From Pseudorhodobacter sp. PARRP1 (GTDB lineage Bacteria > Pseudomonadota > Alphaproteobacteria > Rhodobacterales > Rhodobacteraceae): 64,000 bases of DNA. The stretch is taken from NCBI GenBank assembly GCA_002256245.1, contig NKIU01000007.1:103825-167824 (forward strand), given 5' to 3'. The notes under the pieces were generated by a model. That model ran no database searches and was not told the origin of the DNA. It worked only from the letters and a program-made list of their open reading frames with translations. Numbering within the stretch: position 1 is the first letter of the stretch; every line of letters begins with the position of its first letter. A program made the position numbers and the translations under genes. This document shows positions 44,718 to 53,396 of this stretch, one piece after another.

Positions 44718-45466
44718 AACGCGTTCTGATCACCGCAGGCGCGAATGGTATTGGTCTGGTGATGGCGGTAGCCTTCGCAGGCGCAGGCTACCGCGTTTGG
44801 GTGACGGATGTGGATGCGGGCATGATCGCAGCCCTGCCGCCCGCTATCCGCGGTTCGGTCTGCGATGCCAGTGAAGAACCCGCGATGCAGGCGCTGTTTG
44901 AACAGATCGCGACGGAATGGGACGGGCTGGACGTCCTTTGCGCCAATGCTGGGATCAAAGGGCCGACGGCGGGCATCGAGGATATGGATTTGGCGGCATG
45001 GCATCAGTGCCTTGCCGTCAATCTCGACGGCGCAATGCTGGCGGCCAAACATGCCGCAAGGCTGATGAAACCGGCGCGGGCGGGGGTGATGATCTTCATC
45101 TCCTCCACCTCGGGCCTTTATGGCACGCCGTTCCGTGCGCCCTATGTGGCGGCGAAATGGGGCGTCATTGGCCTGATGAAAACTGTGGCGATGGAGTTGG
45201 GGCCGCATGGCATCCGCGCCAACGCGATCTGCCCCGGTTCAGTCAACGGCCCGCGGATTGATCGGGTGATCGAGGCCGAAGCGCAGGCCAAAGGCATGAC
45301 GCCCGATACGGTGCGCCAAGGCTACGCGGCGGGCACCGCACTGAAACGTCTAAGTGACCCCGAAGATGTGGCGGCGATGGCGCTATACCTCGCCTCTGAC
45401 GGCGCGCGCATGGTGTCTGGTCAGGCGCTGGCAGTCGATGGCATGACATATAACGTTGATCCGTAA
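44714..45466 (+). CDS. SDR family oxidoreductase in the carnitine cluster
   Basis: 250-aa short-chain dehydrogenase. Cofactor loop TAGANGIG (first Gly of TGx3GIG replaced by Ala), CANAG, and catalytic Ser131/Tyr144/Lys148 (YVAAK). C-terminal VDGMTYNVDP. GTG start overlapping the upstream stop by 4 bases gives translational coupling. Its substrate might be a carnitine stereoisomer or a hydroxyacyl intermediate; this is inference from context. Confidence 0.88.
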   Translation: MKRVLITAGANGIGLVMAVAFAGAGYRVWVTDVDAGMIAALPPAIRGSVCDASEEPAMQALFEQIATEWDGLDVLCANAGIKGPTAGIEDMDLAAWHQCLAVNLDGAMLAAKHAARLMKPARAGVMIFISSTSGLYGTPFRAPYVAAKWGVIGLMKTVAMELGPHGIRANAICPGSVNGPRIDRVIEAEAQAKGMTPDTVRQGYAAGTALKRLSDPEDVAAMALYLASDGARMVSGQALAVDGMTYNVDP

Positions 45467-45475
45467 GGAAATAAG

Positions 45476-46639
45476 ATGAATTTTGGTCTGTGTGAAGAAC
45501 AACAGATGATCGTGGACACCACCCGCGCCTTTGTCGAGAACGAGCTGTTCCCGCATGAGGCCGAGGTTGAGCGCACGGGCGTGCTGCGGCATGATCTGAT
45601 GAAGGAAATCTCGCAAAAGGCTGTGGCGGCGGGGCTATATGCCGCGAATATGCCAGAGGATGTCGGCGGTGCTGGCCTCGATACCCTGACGTGGTTGCTG
45701 TATGAGAAGGAACTGGGCAAGGCGAACTATGCGCTGCACTGGAACTGCGTCGCGCGGCCGTCGAACATCCTTTTGGCCTGCACGCCAGAGCAGCGCGAGC
45801 AGTATCTGTTCCCCTGTATCCGGGCGGAAAAGCACGATTGCCAAGCGATGACAGAACCGGGGTCGGGCTCGGATTTGCGCAGCATGAAGGCTTTCGCGCG
45901 GGCCGACGGCGGTGACTATGTGCTGAACGGCACCAAGCATTTCATCAGCCATGCCGACGTTGCCGATTTCGCGATTGTCTGGGTGGCGACCGGGGAAGAA
46001 GACACGCCGCGCGGGCCGAAAAAGCTGATCACGGCGTTTCTGGTTGATAAAGGCACGCCGGGATTCACCGTGCGCGAGGGCTATCGCAACGTCAGCCATC
46101 GTGGCTACAACAACATGATCCTCGAATTTGATGATTGCCGCCTGCCTGCAAGCCAAATCCTCGGCGAGGTTCACAAGGGCTTTGAAGTGGCGGGCAAATG
46201 GCTGGGGGCGACGCGGTTGCAAGTGGCCTCTACCTGTCTGGGTCGGGCCGAACGCGCCTTGGGCCATGCGATTTCCTACGCCGCCGAGCGCAAGCAATTC
46301 GGCCAGCAGATCGGCAAATTCCAAGGCATCAGCTTCAAGTTGGCCGATATGGCGATGGAGTTGAAAGCGGCGGAACTGCTGACGCGCGAGGCGGCTTGGA
46401 AATACGATCAAGGCTCGGTGACCGAGGCCGATATGTCGATGGCCAAGCTGAAAGCAACCGAAGTGCTGGCGATGATTGCCGATGAGGCGATCCAGATTCA
46501 CGGCGGCATGGGGTTGATGGACGAGTTGCCGCTGGAACGCATCTGGCGCGACGCTAGGGTGGAGCGGATCTGGGAAGGCACCTCGGAAATCCAGCGTCAT
46601 ATCATCAGCCGCGAGCTGTTGCGGCCCTATGGCGCGTAA
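45476..46639 (+). CDS. acyl-CoA dehydrogenase, probable gamma-butyrobetainyl-CoA dehydrogenase
   Basis: 387-aa FAD enzyme. CQAMTEPGSGSDLRSM (FAD/substrate loop), RKQFGQQIGKFQGISFKLADM and the C-terminal RIWEGTSEIQRHIISREL, with Glu367 at the catalytic-base position. Beside CaiD-like and CoA-synthetase genes it would introduce the double bond of crotonobetainyl-CoA. Substrate is inferred; electron-transfer flavoprotein genes are not in this window. AAGGAAATAAG precedes the ATG. Confidence 0.9.
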   Translation: MNFGLCEEQQMIVDTTRAFVENELFPHEAEVERTGVLRHDLMKEISQKAVAAGLYAANMPEDVGGAGLDTLTWLLYEKELGKANYALHWNCVARPSNILLACTPEQREQYLFPCIRAEKHDCQAMTEPGSGSDLRSMKAFARADGGDYVLNGTKHFISHADVADFAIVWVATGEEDTPRGPKKLITAFLVDKGTPGFTVREGYRNVSHRGYNNMILEFDDCRLPASQILGEVHKGFEVAGKWLGATRLQVASTCLGRAERALGHAISYAAERKQFGQQIGKFQGISFKLADMAMELKAAELLTREAAWKYDQGSVTEADMSMAKLKATEVLAMIADEAIQIHGGMGLMDELPLERIWRDARVERIWEGTSEIQRHIISRELLRPYGA

Positions 46640-46654
46640 CGAAAGGCCAGAAAG

Positions 46655-46957
46655 ATGAGTGATATCAGGCGCCCGGCGATCACCCTTGCCTATTGCACCC
46701 AATGCAACTGGCTGCTGCGCACGGCTTGGATGGCGCAGGAATTGCTGTCAACTTTCGGGCAAGACATCGCCTCGGTCACGCTTATCCCGGCGACGGGAGG
46801 GCTGTTTCAGATCACGCTGGATGGCGAGGTGATCTGGGATCGCAAAGAACGTGGCGGCTTCCCGGATGTGAAAGTGCTGAAACAGATGGTGCGGGATCGG
46901 GTGTGGCCAGAACGGGATCTGGGCCATATCGACCGCGCAACAAAAGATCAGGGCTAG
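46655..46957 (+). CDS. SelT/SelW/SelH-like thioredoxin-fold protein
   Basis: 100-aa protein with the family's N-terminal redox motif C14-T-Q-C17 (TLAYCTQCNWLLRTAWMAQELLSTF) and the GGLFQITLDGEVIWDRKERGGFPD core. Cysteine replaces the selenocysteine of animal SelW. A thiol-redox role is likely but undefined. It lies 15 bp after the acyl-CoA dehydrogenase on the same strand. Confidence 0.9.
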   Translation: MSDIRRPAITLAYCTQCNWLLRTAWMAQELLSTFGQDIASVTLIPATGGLFQITLDGEVIWDRKERGGFPDVKVLKQMVRDRVWPERDLGHIDRATKDQG

Positions 46958-46972
46958 CGCCCGCCACCAGCC

Positions 46973-47017
46973 CCGGGGCGCTGCCCCGGACCCCGGGATA
47001 TTTAGGAACAGATGAAA
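46973..47017. repeat. family A repeat, left arm of an inverted pair
   Basis: CCGGGGCGCTGCCCCGGACC and onward through GGGATATTTAGGAACAGATGAAA. Its reverse complement recurs at 47130-47175 with three or four differences, so the two copies face each other around about 110 bp. Confidence 0.8.
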
Positions 47018-47091
47018 CGAAATGTTAAGCTTCTTGCGCGACTCTGAGCTTACCGAACAGGCGGGGACGCCGATGACGGTAACGGGTGAAA

Positions 47092-47117
47092 CCTCCCTGC
47101 CCGTGTTGGCAGGGAGG
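47092..47117. repeat. perfect 10-bp hairpin inside the inverted-repeat cassette
   Basis: CCTCCCTGCC-cgtgtt-GGCAGGGAGG, in the interval between the two facing family A repeats. No coding sequence seen in the interval. Confidence 0.6.
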
Positions 47118-47129
47118 GGCCCACTTTGC

Positions 47130-47175
47130 CTTTCATCCGTTCTTAAATATCCCGGGGTCCGGGGCAGCGCCCCGG
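47130..47175. repeat. family A repeat, right arm of an inverted pair
   Basis: CTTTCATCCGTTCTTAAATA through CCCGGGGTCCGGGGCAGCGCCCCGG, inverted relative to 46973-47017. It ends 28 bp before the CoA-synthetase start, whose own GGAGG ribosome-binding site lies outside the repeat. Confidence 0.8.
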
Positions 47176-47203
47176 CGGGTGATGCAGGGCGCGGAGGTTG
47201 GCT

Positions 47204-49192
47204 ATGAAGAACCTCGACCGTCTGTTGCGCCCGAAATCCATTGCCGTTCTGGGGGCCGGTTGGGCGCTGAATGTCATCGAGCAATGCCGCAAGATGGGCT
47301 TTGCCGGGGATATCTGGCCGGTGCATCCGACCAAGGTCGAGATTGGCGGCCTGCGCGCCTATGCCAGCCTCGCTGATCTGCCAAGCGCGCCGGATGCGAC
47401 GTTTATCGGTGTGAACCGCTTTGCAACGGTTGAGGTCGTCGGCGCGTTGGCCGCGATGGGGGCGGGTGGGGCGATTTGTTTTGCCTCTGGTTGGACGGAA
47501 GCGGGCGCGCCGGATTTGCAGGCCAAGCTGGTGGCGGCGGCGGGGGATATGCCGATCCTGGGGCCGAACTGTTATGGGGTGATCAATTACCTTGACGGTG
47601 CGCTGTTGTGGCCGGATCAGCATGGCGGGATTCCGGTTGATAAGGGCGTGGCTTTGGTCAGCCAATCCTCGAACATCGTGATCAATCTGGGCATGCAGAA
47701 GCGGGCGCTTCCGGTGGCTTATGTGGCGTGCTTGGGCAATGCGGCGGTGGTGGGGTTGGCCGATTTGGCGGGGGCGTTGCTGGACGATCCGCGTGTGACC
47801 GCCTTGGGGATGTATATTGAGGGCATCGACGATGCCGTTGCCTTTGCAGCACTGGCCGAGCGGGCGCGGGCGATGGGCAAGGGGGTGGTCTGCATCAAAT
47901 CGGGCAAGACCGAGCTTAGCCGGACAGCGGCGGCTTCGCATACCGCATCTTTAGCGGGTGGGGGGGCGGCGTCTTCGGCGTTTCTGCGTCAGATCGGCGT
48001 GGCTGAGGTGAATACGCCTTCGGAACTGATTGAGACGTTGAAGATTTTCCATGTGCATGGCCCGCAGATTGGCACGCGGATATGCAGCCTGTCGTGTTCG
48101 GGCGGTGAGGCCGGGTTGGTGGCGGATTTGGCGGCACCTTATGGGATTGATTTCCCTCCGGTGCCGCAGGCGACGCATGATCGGCTGTTCAATGTGCTGG
48201 GCGAGATTCCGACGATTTCCAATCCGCTGGATTACCATACCTTTATTTGGGGTGATGGGCCGAAAACCACCGAAGTTTTCACCGCGATGCTCGAGGCTTA
48301 CGACGCTGGGCTTTATATTATTGATCCGCCGAGGAATGATCGCTGTGATCCTTCGGGCTATCAGCCTGCGTTGGATGCGATCGTTTCGGCGCAGAAGACC
48401 AGCGGCAAGATTGCGCTTCCGGTGGCCTCGATGCCTGAAAACTTCGATGAGCGCCAAGCGATGGCCTTGATGGATCAGGGCGTGGTGACGCTGATGGGGC
48501 TGGAGACGGCGCTGGCTGCGGTGAAGGCGGCGCAGGTGGCTCCGGGCGTTGCAGGGTGGCGGCCTGTCAAGGCGCTGCCGCCACGCGACAGTGCGATGCT
48601 GTCGGAGGCCGAGGGCAAGGCGTTGCTGGGGCAGGCGGGCGTGGCGGTGCCGCGTGCGGTTTCGGGGACGTTTGCCGAGGTTGTGGCGGGGGCGGTGGGG
48701 TTAACCCCACCCTACGCTTTCAAGGGCTTGGGGTTTGCGCATAAGACTGAAGCGGGGGCTGTGCGTTTGGGGCTGACCAGCCTTGCGGGGCAGACCGAGA
48801 TGCCGGGGGCCACGGGCTATCTGGTGGAGGAAATGGTGACGGGCACGGTGGGCGAAATCCTGCTTGGGCTGCGGCGTGATCCGGTTTATGGCGTCAGCCT
48901 GACGCTGGGGATGGGCGGGGTGACGGCTGAGGTTCTGGCCGATACCGTGACGCTGATCTTGCCCGTAACGCCAGCGCAGGTGCTGGACGCGATGCGGGGT
49001 TTGCGGCTGTGGCCGTTGCTGGATGGCTACCGGGGCCGTGCGCGCGCCGATATGGCGGCGGTGGCGGATATTGCGGTGCGGTTGGGCGAACTGATGTTGG
49101 CCGACCAAAGCCTTGAGGAAATTGAGATCAATCCGATCCTTGTGCGCCAAAGCGGTGCCGTGGCGGTCGATGCCCTAATCAGGAAGGTGTAG
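47204..49192 (+). CDS. NDP-forming acyl-CoA synthetase (acetate-CoA ligase family)
   Basis: 662-aa fused alpha-beta enzyme. CoA-binding Rossmann domain (LLRPKSIAVLGAGWALNVIEQCRKMGFAG, residues 1-~130), succinyl-CoA-ligase-like domains with His246 in SHTASLAG at the expected phosphohistidine site, and a C-terminal ATP-grasp half (~450-662; IEINPILVR). It would activate gamma-butyrobetaine or crotonobetaine with CoA. GGAGG with a 6-base spacer supports the ATG. The stop is 3 bp before caiD. Confidence 0.9.
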   Translation: MKNLDRLLRPKSIAVLGAGWALNVIEQCRKMGFAGDIWPVHPTKVEIGGLRAYASLADLPSAPDATFIGVNRFATVEVVGALAAMGAGGAICFASGWTEAGAPDLQAKLVAAAGDMPILGPNCYGVINYLDGALLWPDQHGGIPVDKGVALVSQSSNIVINLGMQKRALPVAYVACLGNAAVVGLADLAGALLDDPRVTALGMYIEGIDDAVAFAALAERARAMGKGVVCIKSGKTELSRTAAASHTASLAGGGAASSAFLRQIGVAEVNTPSELIETLKIFHVHGPQIGTRICSLSCSGGEAGLVADLAAPYGIDFPPVPQATHDRLFNVLGEIPTISNPLDYHTFIWGDGPKTTEVFTAMLEAYDAGLYIIDPPRNDRCDPSGYQPALDAIVSAQKTSGKIALPVASMPENFDERQAMALMDQGVVTLMGLETALAAVKAAQVAPGVAGWRPVKALPPRDSAMLSEAEGKALLGQAGVAVPRAVSGTFAEVVAGAVGLTPPYAFKGLGFAHKTEAGAVRLGLTSLAGQTEMPGATGYLVEEMVTGTVGEILLGLRRDPVYGVSLTLGMGGVTAEVLADTVTLILPVTPAQVLDAMRGLRLWPLLDGYRGRARADMAAVADIAVRLGELMLADQSLEEIEINPILVRQSGAVAVDALIRKV

Positions 49193-49195
49193 GCG

Positions 49196-49990
49196 ATGGA
49201 AATGCGCAGCGAAGGCCCGATCAAAACCCGTCGTGAGGGCGCTATTCTGGAGGTGACGCTGGACGCGCCCAAGGCCAATGCGATCAGCCTGAAAACCAGC
49301 CGGGTGATGGGCCTGGTGTTCCGCGATTTCCGCGATGATGACAGCCTTCGGGTCTGTATCCTGCGCGCGGCGGGCGAGAAATTCTTCTGCCCCGGTTGGG
49401 ATTTGAAGGCGGCGGCGGATGGCGATGCGGTGGATGGCGATTACGGCGTGGGCGGCTTTGGCGGCTTGCAGGAATTGCCGAACCTGAACAAACCGGTGAT
49501 TGCGGCGGTGAACGGGATTTGCTGCGGCGGCGGGTTGGAACTGGCGCTGAGCGCCGATCTGATCCTGTGTTCGGCCAATGCCACTTTTGCGCTGCCGGAA
49601 ATCCGCTCGGGCACGGTGGCCGATGCGGCCAGCATCAAGCTGCCCAAGCGTATCCCCTATCATGTGGCGATGGATCTGCTGTTGACCGGGCGTTGGTTTG
49701 ATGCCGAGGAGGCGCATCGTTGGGGGATCGTGAAGGAAATTACCACCTCGGAAGACTTGCTGCCGAAGGCGTGGGATCAGGCGCGGCTGTTGGAATCCGG
49801 GCCGCCGCTGGTCTATGCGGCGATCAAGGAAGTGGTGCGCGAGGCCGAGAACATGCGCTTTCAGGATGCGCTGAACCGGGTGTCAAAGCGGTTGTTGCCG
49901 ACGGTGGACAAGCTGTATTCGTCGGAAGATCAGTTGGAAGGCGCGAAGGCTTTCGCCGAAAAGCGCGATCCGGTGTGGAAGGGGCGCTAG
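49196..49990 (+). CDS. caiD: carnitinyl-CoA dehydratase (enoyl-CoA hydratase family)
   Basis: 264-aa crotonase. Beyond the generic oxyanion motif it matches E. coli CaiD as I remember it over its whole length: ILEVTLDAPKANAI, AAGEKFF-x2-GWDLKAAA, KPVIAAVNGICCGGGLELAL, FALPE, and the identical C-terminus AFAEKRDPVWKGR. It interconverts crotonobetainyl-CoA and L-carnitinyl-CoA. Last gene of the cluster, 3 bp after the CoA synthetase. This gene is the strongest direct evidence that the CoA-ester branch handles betaines. Confidence 0.9.
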   Translation: MEMRSEGPIKTRREGAILEVTLDAPKANAISLKTSRVMGLVFRDFRDDDSLRVCILRAAGEKFFCPGWDLKAAADGDAVDGDYGVGGFGGLQELPNLNKPVIAAVNGICCGGGLELALSADLILCSANATFALPEIRSGTVADAASIKLPKRIPYHVAMDLLLTGRWFDAEEAHRWGIVKEITTSEDLLPKAWDQARLLESGPPLVYAAIKEVVREAENMRFQDALNRVSKRLLPTVDKLYSSEDQLEGAKAFAEKRDPVWKGR

Positions 49991-50002
49991 GCTCCAAGGG
50001 TT

Positions 50003-50050
50003 TGTCCCCGCGGGGACAGATGCGCGCTGATTTGTCCCCGCGGGGACAAA
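50003..50050. repeat. two identical 16-bp palindromes 30 bp apart
   Basis: TGTCCCCGCGGGGACA occurs at 50003-50018 and 50033-50048; the second extends to the 20-bp palindrome TTTGTCCCCGCGGGGACAAA (50031-50050). It lies between convergent caiD and the YCII gene. Could be a paired operator, terminator or repeat. Confidence 0.7.
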
Positions 50051-50136
50051 TCTCTGTAGGTGGTGGTTTGGGCAAATTTGGCCACATGATGTAGTGTTGC
50101 GCTGGCAGTCAGCCCGGCGACACCGCCAATTTGCGC

Positions 50137-50502
50137 CTACATGTCTGCGAAATCGGCATCCTCGAACATTGGGCGGATTTCGATTTCAGACGGGCCGGGC
50201 ATTGGGTTGGGGCAAGGGGTGACCCAATCCACCGCCTCGGCCATATCCTTGACCTGCCAGATCCAGAAGCCTGCGATCACCTCATTGGTGGCCGCAAACG
50301 GGCCGTTGGAAATCGTGCGGGCCGAGCCGTCAAAGCGCACGCGTTTGCCAAGGCTGGACGGCTTTAGCCCACCCATGGCAAGGGTGATGCCTGCGGCGTC
50401 CAACTCGGCATTGAACGCCTCCATCGCGGCCCAAGCCTCGGGCGTGGGCATGAAGCCTGCCTCGCTGTCGGATGTGGATTTGACGATCACCATGACGCGC
50501 AT
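50137..50502 (-). CDS. YCII-related (DGPF) domain protein
   Basis: 121-aa dimeric ferredoxin-like alpha+beta protein: MRVMVIVKSTSDSEAG, ...SLGKRVRFDG...NGPFAATNEVIAGFWIWQVKDMAEAVDWV are the DGPF/PhnB-neighbour signature. GGAGGTGTCAA lies just before the ATG. Members often partner ECF sigma factors, but none is nearby. An almost co-extensive open frame on the other strand is a shadow. Function unknown. Confidence 0.87.
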   Translation of the reverse strand: MRVMVIVKSTSDSEAGFMPTPEAWAAMEAFNAELDAAGITLAMGGLKPSSLGKRVRFDGSARTISNGPFAATNEVIAGFWIWQVKDMAEAVDWVTPCPNPMPGPSEIEIRPMFEDADFADM

Positions 50503-50556
50503 TTGACACCTCCGTATCGGCGCGCAGCATAGCGCAGCTGCCGCGAAAACCGCGCG

Positions 50557-50877
50557 TCAATGTGTGCTGGACAGTTTCATCAGCACCAAGCCGCTGACGA
50601 TCAGCGCGGCGGCGATCAGGCGCATCGGGGTTGCGGCCTCGCCCAGCACAAGGATGCCCACGGTAAACGCCCCGACTGCGCCGATGCCGGTCCAGATCGT
50701 ATAGGCGGTGCCCAAGGGCAGGCTGCGCATCGCCAAGGCCAACAAGCCAAAGCTGGCGGCCATCGCAACCAAGGTGATCAGGCTGGGGGTCAGTTGCGTG
50801 AAGCCATCGGATTTCTTCATGTAATAGGCCCAGACGACCTCAAGAATTCCGGCGATTGTCAGATAAATCCAAGCCAT
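50557..50877 (-). CDS. SMR family small multidrug/guanidinium exporter (SugE-like)
   Basis: 106-aa four-helix transporter. The essential membrane glutamate is in [21 protein letters not shown], and [20 protein letters not shown] is the family loop-3 motif. The KxSxGFT and [13 protein letters not shown] signatures lean toward the SugE/Gdx subgroup (guanidinium/quaternary ammonium export). I used the ATG of [10 protein letters not shown]; the upstream open frame is not family-like. Confidence 0.9.
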   Translation of the reverse strand: MAWIYLTIAGILEVVWAYYMKKSDGFTQLTPSLITLVAMAASFGLLALAMRSLPLGTAYTIWTGIGAVGAFTVGILVLGEAATPMRLIAAALIVSGLVLMKLSSTH

Positions 50878-51089
50878 AGGGCCCTCATCAGCAAATCGGG
50901 CCGTCCCGATGCGGTGCGTGATGCCGCAGGCCGTCCTGCGCTTTGGCATTATGGCGGCGCGCGGCGTGCGGGGCAAGAGGCGCGGTTTGGGCAAAACCGA
51001 CATATTTTGTCGTATGCTTGCAAGGTGCCGCGTCACTCCGCCGTTACAAACGCGAAGCCCGGACGCCTCCGGGGCGCAAGGGGCCGGAT

Positions 51090-52703
51090 ATGCAAGACGC
51101 GGATTACATCATCGTGGGGTCAGGCTCGGCAGGGTCGGTGCTGGCCGATCGGCTGAGCGCAAGCGGCAAGCATAAGGTGGTGGTGCTGGAGGCCGGTGGC
51201 ACGGACCGTCGGTTTTTTGTGCAACTGCCGCTGGGCTATGGCAAGCTGTTCTACGATCCGGCGGTGAACTGGATGTATCAGACTGAGCCTGATCCGGGGC
51301 TGAACGGCCAACGCGATCATTGGCCGCGTGGCAAGCTTTTGGGCGGGTCGTCGAGCATCAACGCGATGGTCTATATTCGCGGCCATAAGGCGGATTATGA
51401 CGAATGGGGTGTCGAAAATCCGGGCTGGGGCTGGGACGATTGCCTGAGCGCCTATAAGGCGATGGAGGATACCGAAGCGGGCGGCGATGATTATCGCGGC
51501 AAGGGCGGGCCGCTGTTTGTCTCGGAAAACCGCAAGGGTCTGCATTGGCTGGTTGAGGATTACATCAAGGCCTGCGGGCAGGGCGGTTTGGCCTATAACC
51601 GCGATTTCAATGGTGCGGAACAGGAAGGCGCGGGCACCTATCAGATGACGATCAAACACGCGCGGCGCAACTCGGCGGCGCGGGCGTTTCTGCGGCCTGC
51701 GATGAAGCGGGCGAATGTGCAGGTGATCACCCAAGCTCAGGTAACGCGGGTGCTGTTTGACGGCAAGCGCGCGGTGGGGGTTGAATATCTGCGGGGGGGT
51801 GCGCGGTGCGAGCTGCGCTGCAACGGTGAGGTGATCTTGTCGGGCGGGGCGATCAACAGCCCACAACTGCTGCAACTGTCGGGCGTGGGGCCGGGGGCGC
51901 TGCTGTCGGGGCTGGGGCTGCCGGTGGTGCTGGACAACCCGAACGTGGGTGATCACCTGAGCGACCATCAGGGCATCAACTACACATGGCGGATGAAGGT
52001 TGCGACCTATAACGACCTGCTGCGGCCGTGGTGGGGCAAGCTGTTTGTCGGTGCGCAGTATTTCCTGACCGGCGGCGGGCCTTTGGCGAAGTCGATCAAC
52101 CATGCGGGCGGGTTTTTCCGCACCAGTGCCGATCTGGAACGCCCGAACATGCAGCTTTATTTGCAAGCGTTCTCGACCCTGCTGCCGAAAGCGGGCGAGC
52201 GGCCTTTGCTGACGCCAGACCCGTTCCCCGGCCTGTCGATTGGTCTGTCGAACTGCCGTCCAACCTCGCGCGGGCATATCTATATCAACACGCCCGATCC
52301 CTTGGCGCATCCGGTGATCACCGCCAATGCGTTTTCGACCGAGCATGACGTGGCCGAGATGTTGGCGGCGGTGAAATATCTGCGCCATATCGCGGCGCAG
52401 CCCGCCCTTGCCAGCCTGATCGCCGAGGAGTTGCGGCCCGGCCCGGGCGTGCAAAGCGATGCCGATCTGATCGACGATTTCCGAGGGCGCTCGGGCACGG
52501 TTTATCATCCGAGTTGCACCGCCCGGATGGGCCGCGAGGCGGCAACGTCGGTGGTGGATGCAGGCTGCCGGGTACATGGCGTGCAGGGTTTGCGGGTGAT
52601 TGACGCCAGCGCCTTCCCCAACCTGATCGCGGGCAACACCAATGCGCCGTCGATGCTGATGGGCTGGAAGGGGGCGGCTGCCGTGCTGGCCGACGCGCGT
52701 TGA
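51090..52703 (+). CDS. GMC family FAD-dependent oxidoreductase (choline dehydrogenase-like)
   Basis: 537-aa flavoenzyme. FAD loop [19 protein letters not shown] at the N-terminus, GMC signature 1 region [20 protein letters not shown], signature 2 [17 protein letters not shown], and the C-terminal active site HPSCTARMG...[14 protein letters not shown] with the catalytic His/Asn. It oxidises an alcohol to aldehyde. Choline is possible, given the betaine cluster nearby, but many GMC alcohol dehydrogenases look alike. Start at [10 protein letters not shown]. Confidence 0.92.
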   Translation: MQDADYIIVGSGSAGSVLADRLSASGKHKVVVLEAGGTDRRFFVQLPLGYGKLFYDPAVNWMYQTEPDPGLNGQRDHWPRGKLLGGSSSINAMVYIRGHKADYDEWGVENPGWGWDDCLSAYKAMEDTEAGGDDYRGKGGPLFVSENRKGLHWLVEDYIKACGQGGLAYNRDFNGAEQEGAGTYQMTIKHARRNSAARAFLRPAMKRANVQVITQAQVTRVLFDGKRAVGVEYLRGGARCELRCNGEVILSGGAINSPQLLQLSGVGPGALLSGLGLPVVLDNPNVGDHLSDHQGINYTWRMKVATYNDLLRPWWGKLFVGAQYFLTGGGPLAKSINHAGGFFRTSADLERPNMQLYLQAFSTLLPKAGERPLLTPDPFPGLSIGLSNCRPTSRGHIYINTPDPLAHPVITANAFSTEHDVAEMLAAVKYLRHIAAQPALASLIAEELRPGPGVQSDADLIDDFRGRSGTVYHPSCTARMGREAATSVVDAGCRVHGVQGLRVIDASAFPNLIAGNTNAPSMLMGWKGAAAVLADAR

Positions 52704-52725
52704 CCTGAACCGGGGTGCCGCCTTG

Positions 52726-52742
52726 GGTGGCATCGAGCCACC
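52726..52742. repeat. short hairpin after the GMC oxidoreductase
   Basis: GGTGGC-atcga-GCCACC, 6-bp stem 22 bp after the stop; weak terminator candidate. A second dyad GGTTAT-N15-ATAACC (about 52855-52881) lies just before the cytochrome c' start. Confidence 0.35.
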
Positions 52743-52894
52743 ACGCGGCGGCGCTGCCGCGCGAAGGTTGAGACGGTCGCGAAGGCTGGGGCCGTCGCAA
52801 ATCCGCACAATCTGCGGTCATCAGACCAAAGTCTGTTCCCGGATGGCGTGGCTTGGTTATACTGACGGTCTTGTCATAACCCCGGAGTTCTCTC

Positions 52895-53332
52895 ATGCGC
52901 TTAGCCACCAAAGCCCTTGCCGCCGCCCTTGTCCTGTTCGGCGGCGTCGCCATCGCAGAAGTTGAGGCCACCGATCCTGTGGTCATTGCCCAGAAAGACC
53001 TGATGAAATCCTTCGGCGGTGCCATGAAGGCTTTGGGCGGCATGGCCTCGGGCGAGATGGCGTTTGACGCCGCTGCCGCCGAAGCCGCCAAGGCCACGCT
53101 GGTGACCGGCTCTGCCGACATCCATGTGAAGTTCGAGAAGGCTGGCAATGATCCGGCATCGGAAGCCAAGCCGGAAATCTGGACCAACTGGGATGATTTC
53201 GTCAAAAAAGCCGATGGGCTGACCGCCGCTGCCAATGCGCTGGACGCATCCTCGGCCGATGGTATCAAGGCGGGCATGGGGGCCATCGGTGGTGCCTGCA
53301 AGGCTTGCCACACCACCTATCGCGAAAGCTGA
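52895..53332 (+). CDS. cytochrome c'
   Basis: 145-aa periplasmic c-type cytochrome. Signal peptide about residues 1-21 (LAAALVLFGGVAIA), four-helix-bundle body and the C-terminal haem motif C135-K-A-C138-H139 seven residues from the end, the class II layout. Cytochromes c' bind NO and protect against nitrosative stress. CGGAG lies before the ATG. Single gene. Confidence 0.92.
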   Translation: MRLATKALAAALVLFGGVAIAEVEATDPVVIAQKDLMKSFGGAMKALGGMASGEMAFDAAAAEAAKATLVTGSADIHVKFEKAGNDPASEAKPEIWTNWDDFVKKADGLTAAANALDASSADGIKAGMGAIGGACKACHTTYRES

Positions 53333-53348
53333 TCGACACATGTCAGAG

Positions 53349-53375
53349 CGGGCCGCAGGCATCCCCTGTGGCCCG
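53349..53375. terminator. hairpin between convergent cytochrome c' and inhibitor genes
   Basis: CGGGCCGCAGG-catcc-CCTGTGGCCCG, an 11-bp stem with one G-T pair, 17 bp after the cytochrome stop. No clear T run. Confidence 0.55.
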
Positions 53376-53396
53376 TGCCGTTTCAACCCCGCCGCT

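Noticed and set aside
50141..50506. 121-codon plus-strand frame opposite the YCII gene
   Set aside because: The minus-strand frame has the YCII/DGPF motifs and a GGAGG ribosome-binding site; the plus frame has neither.
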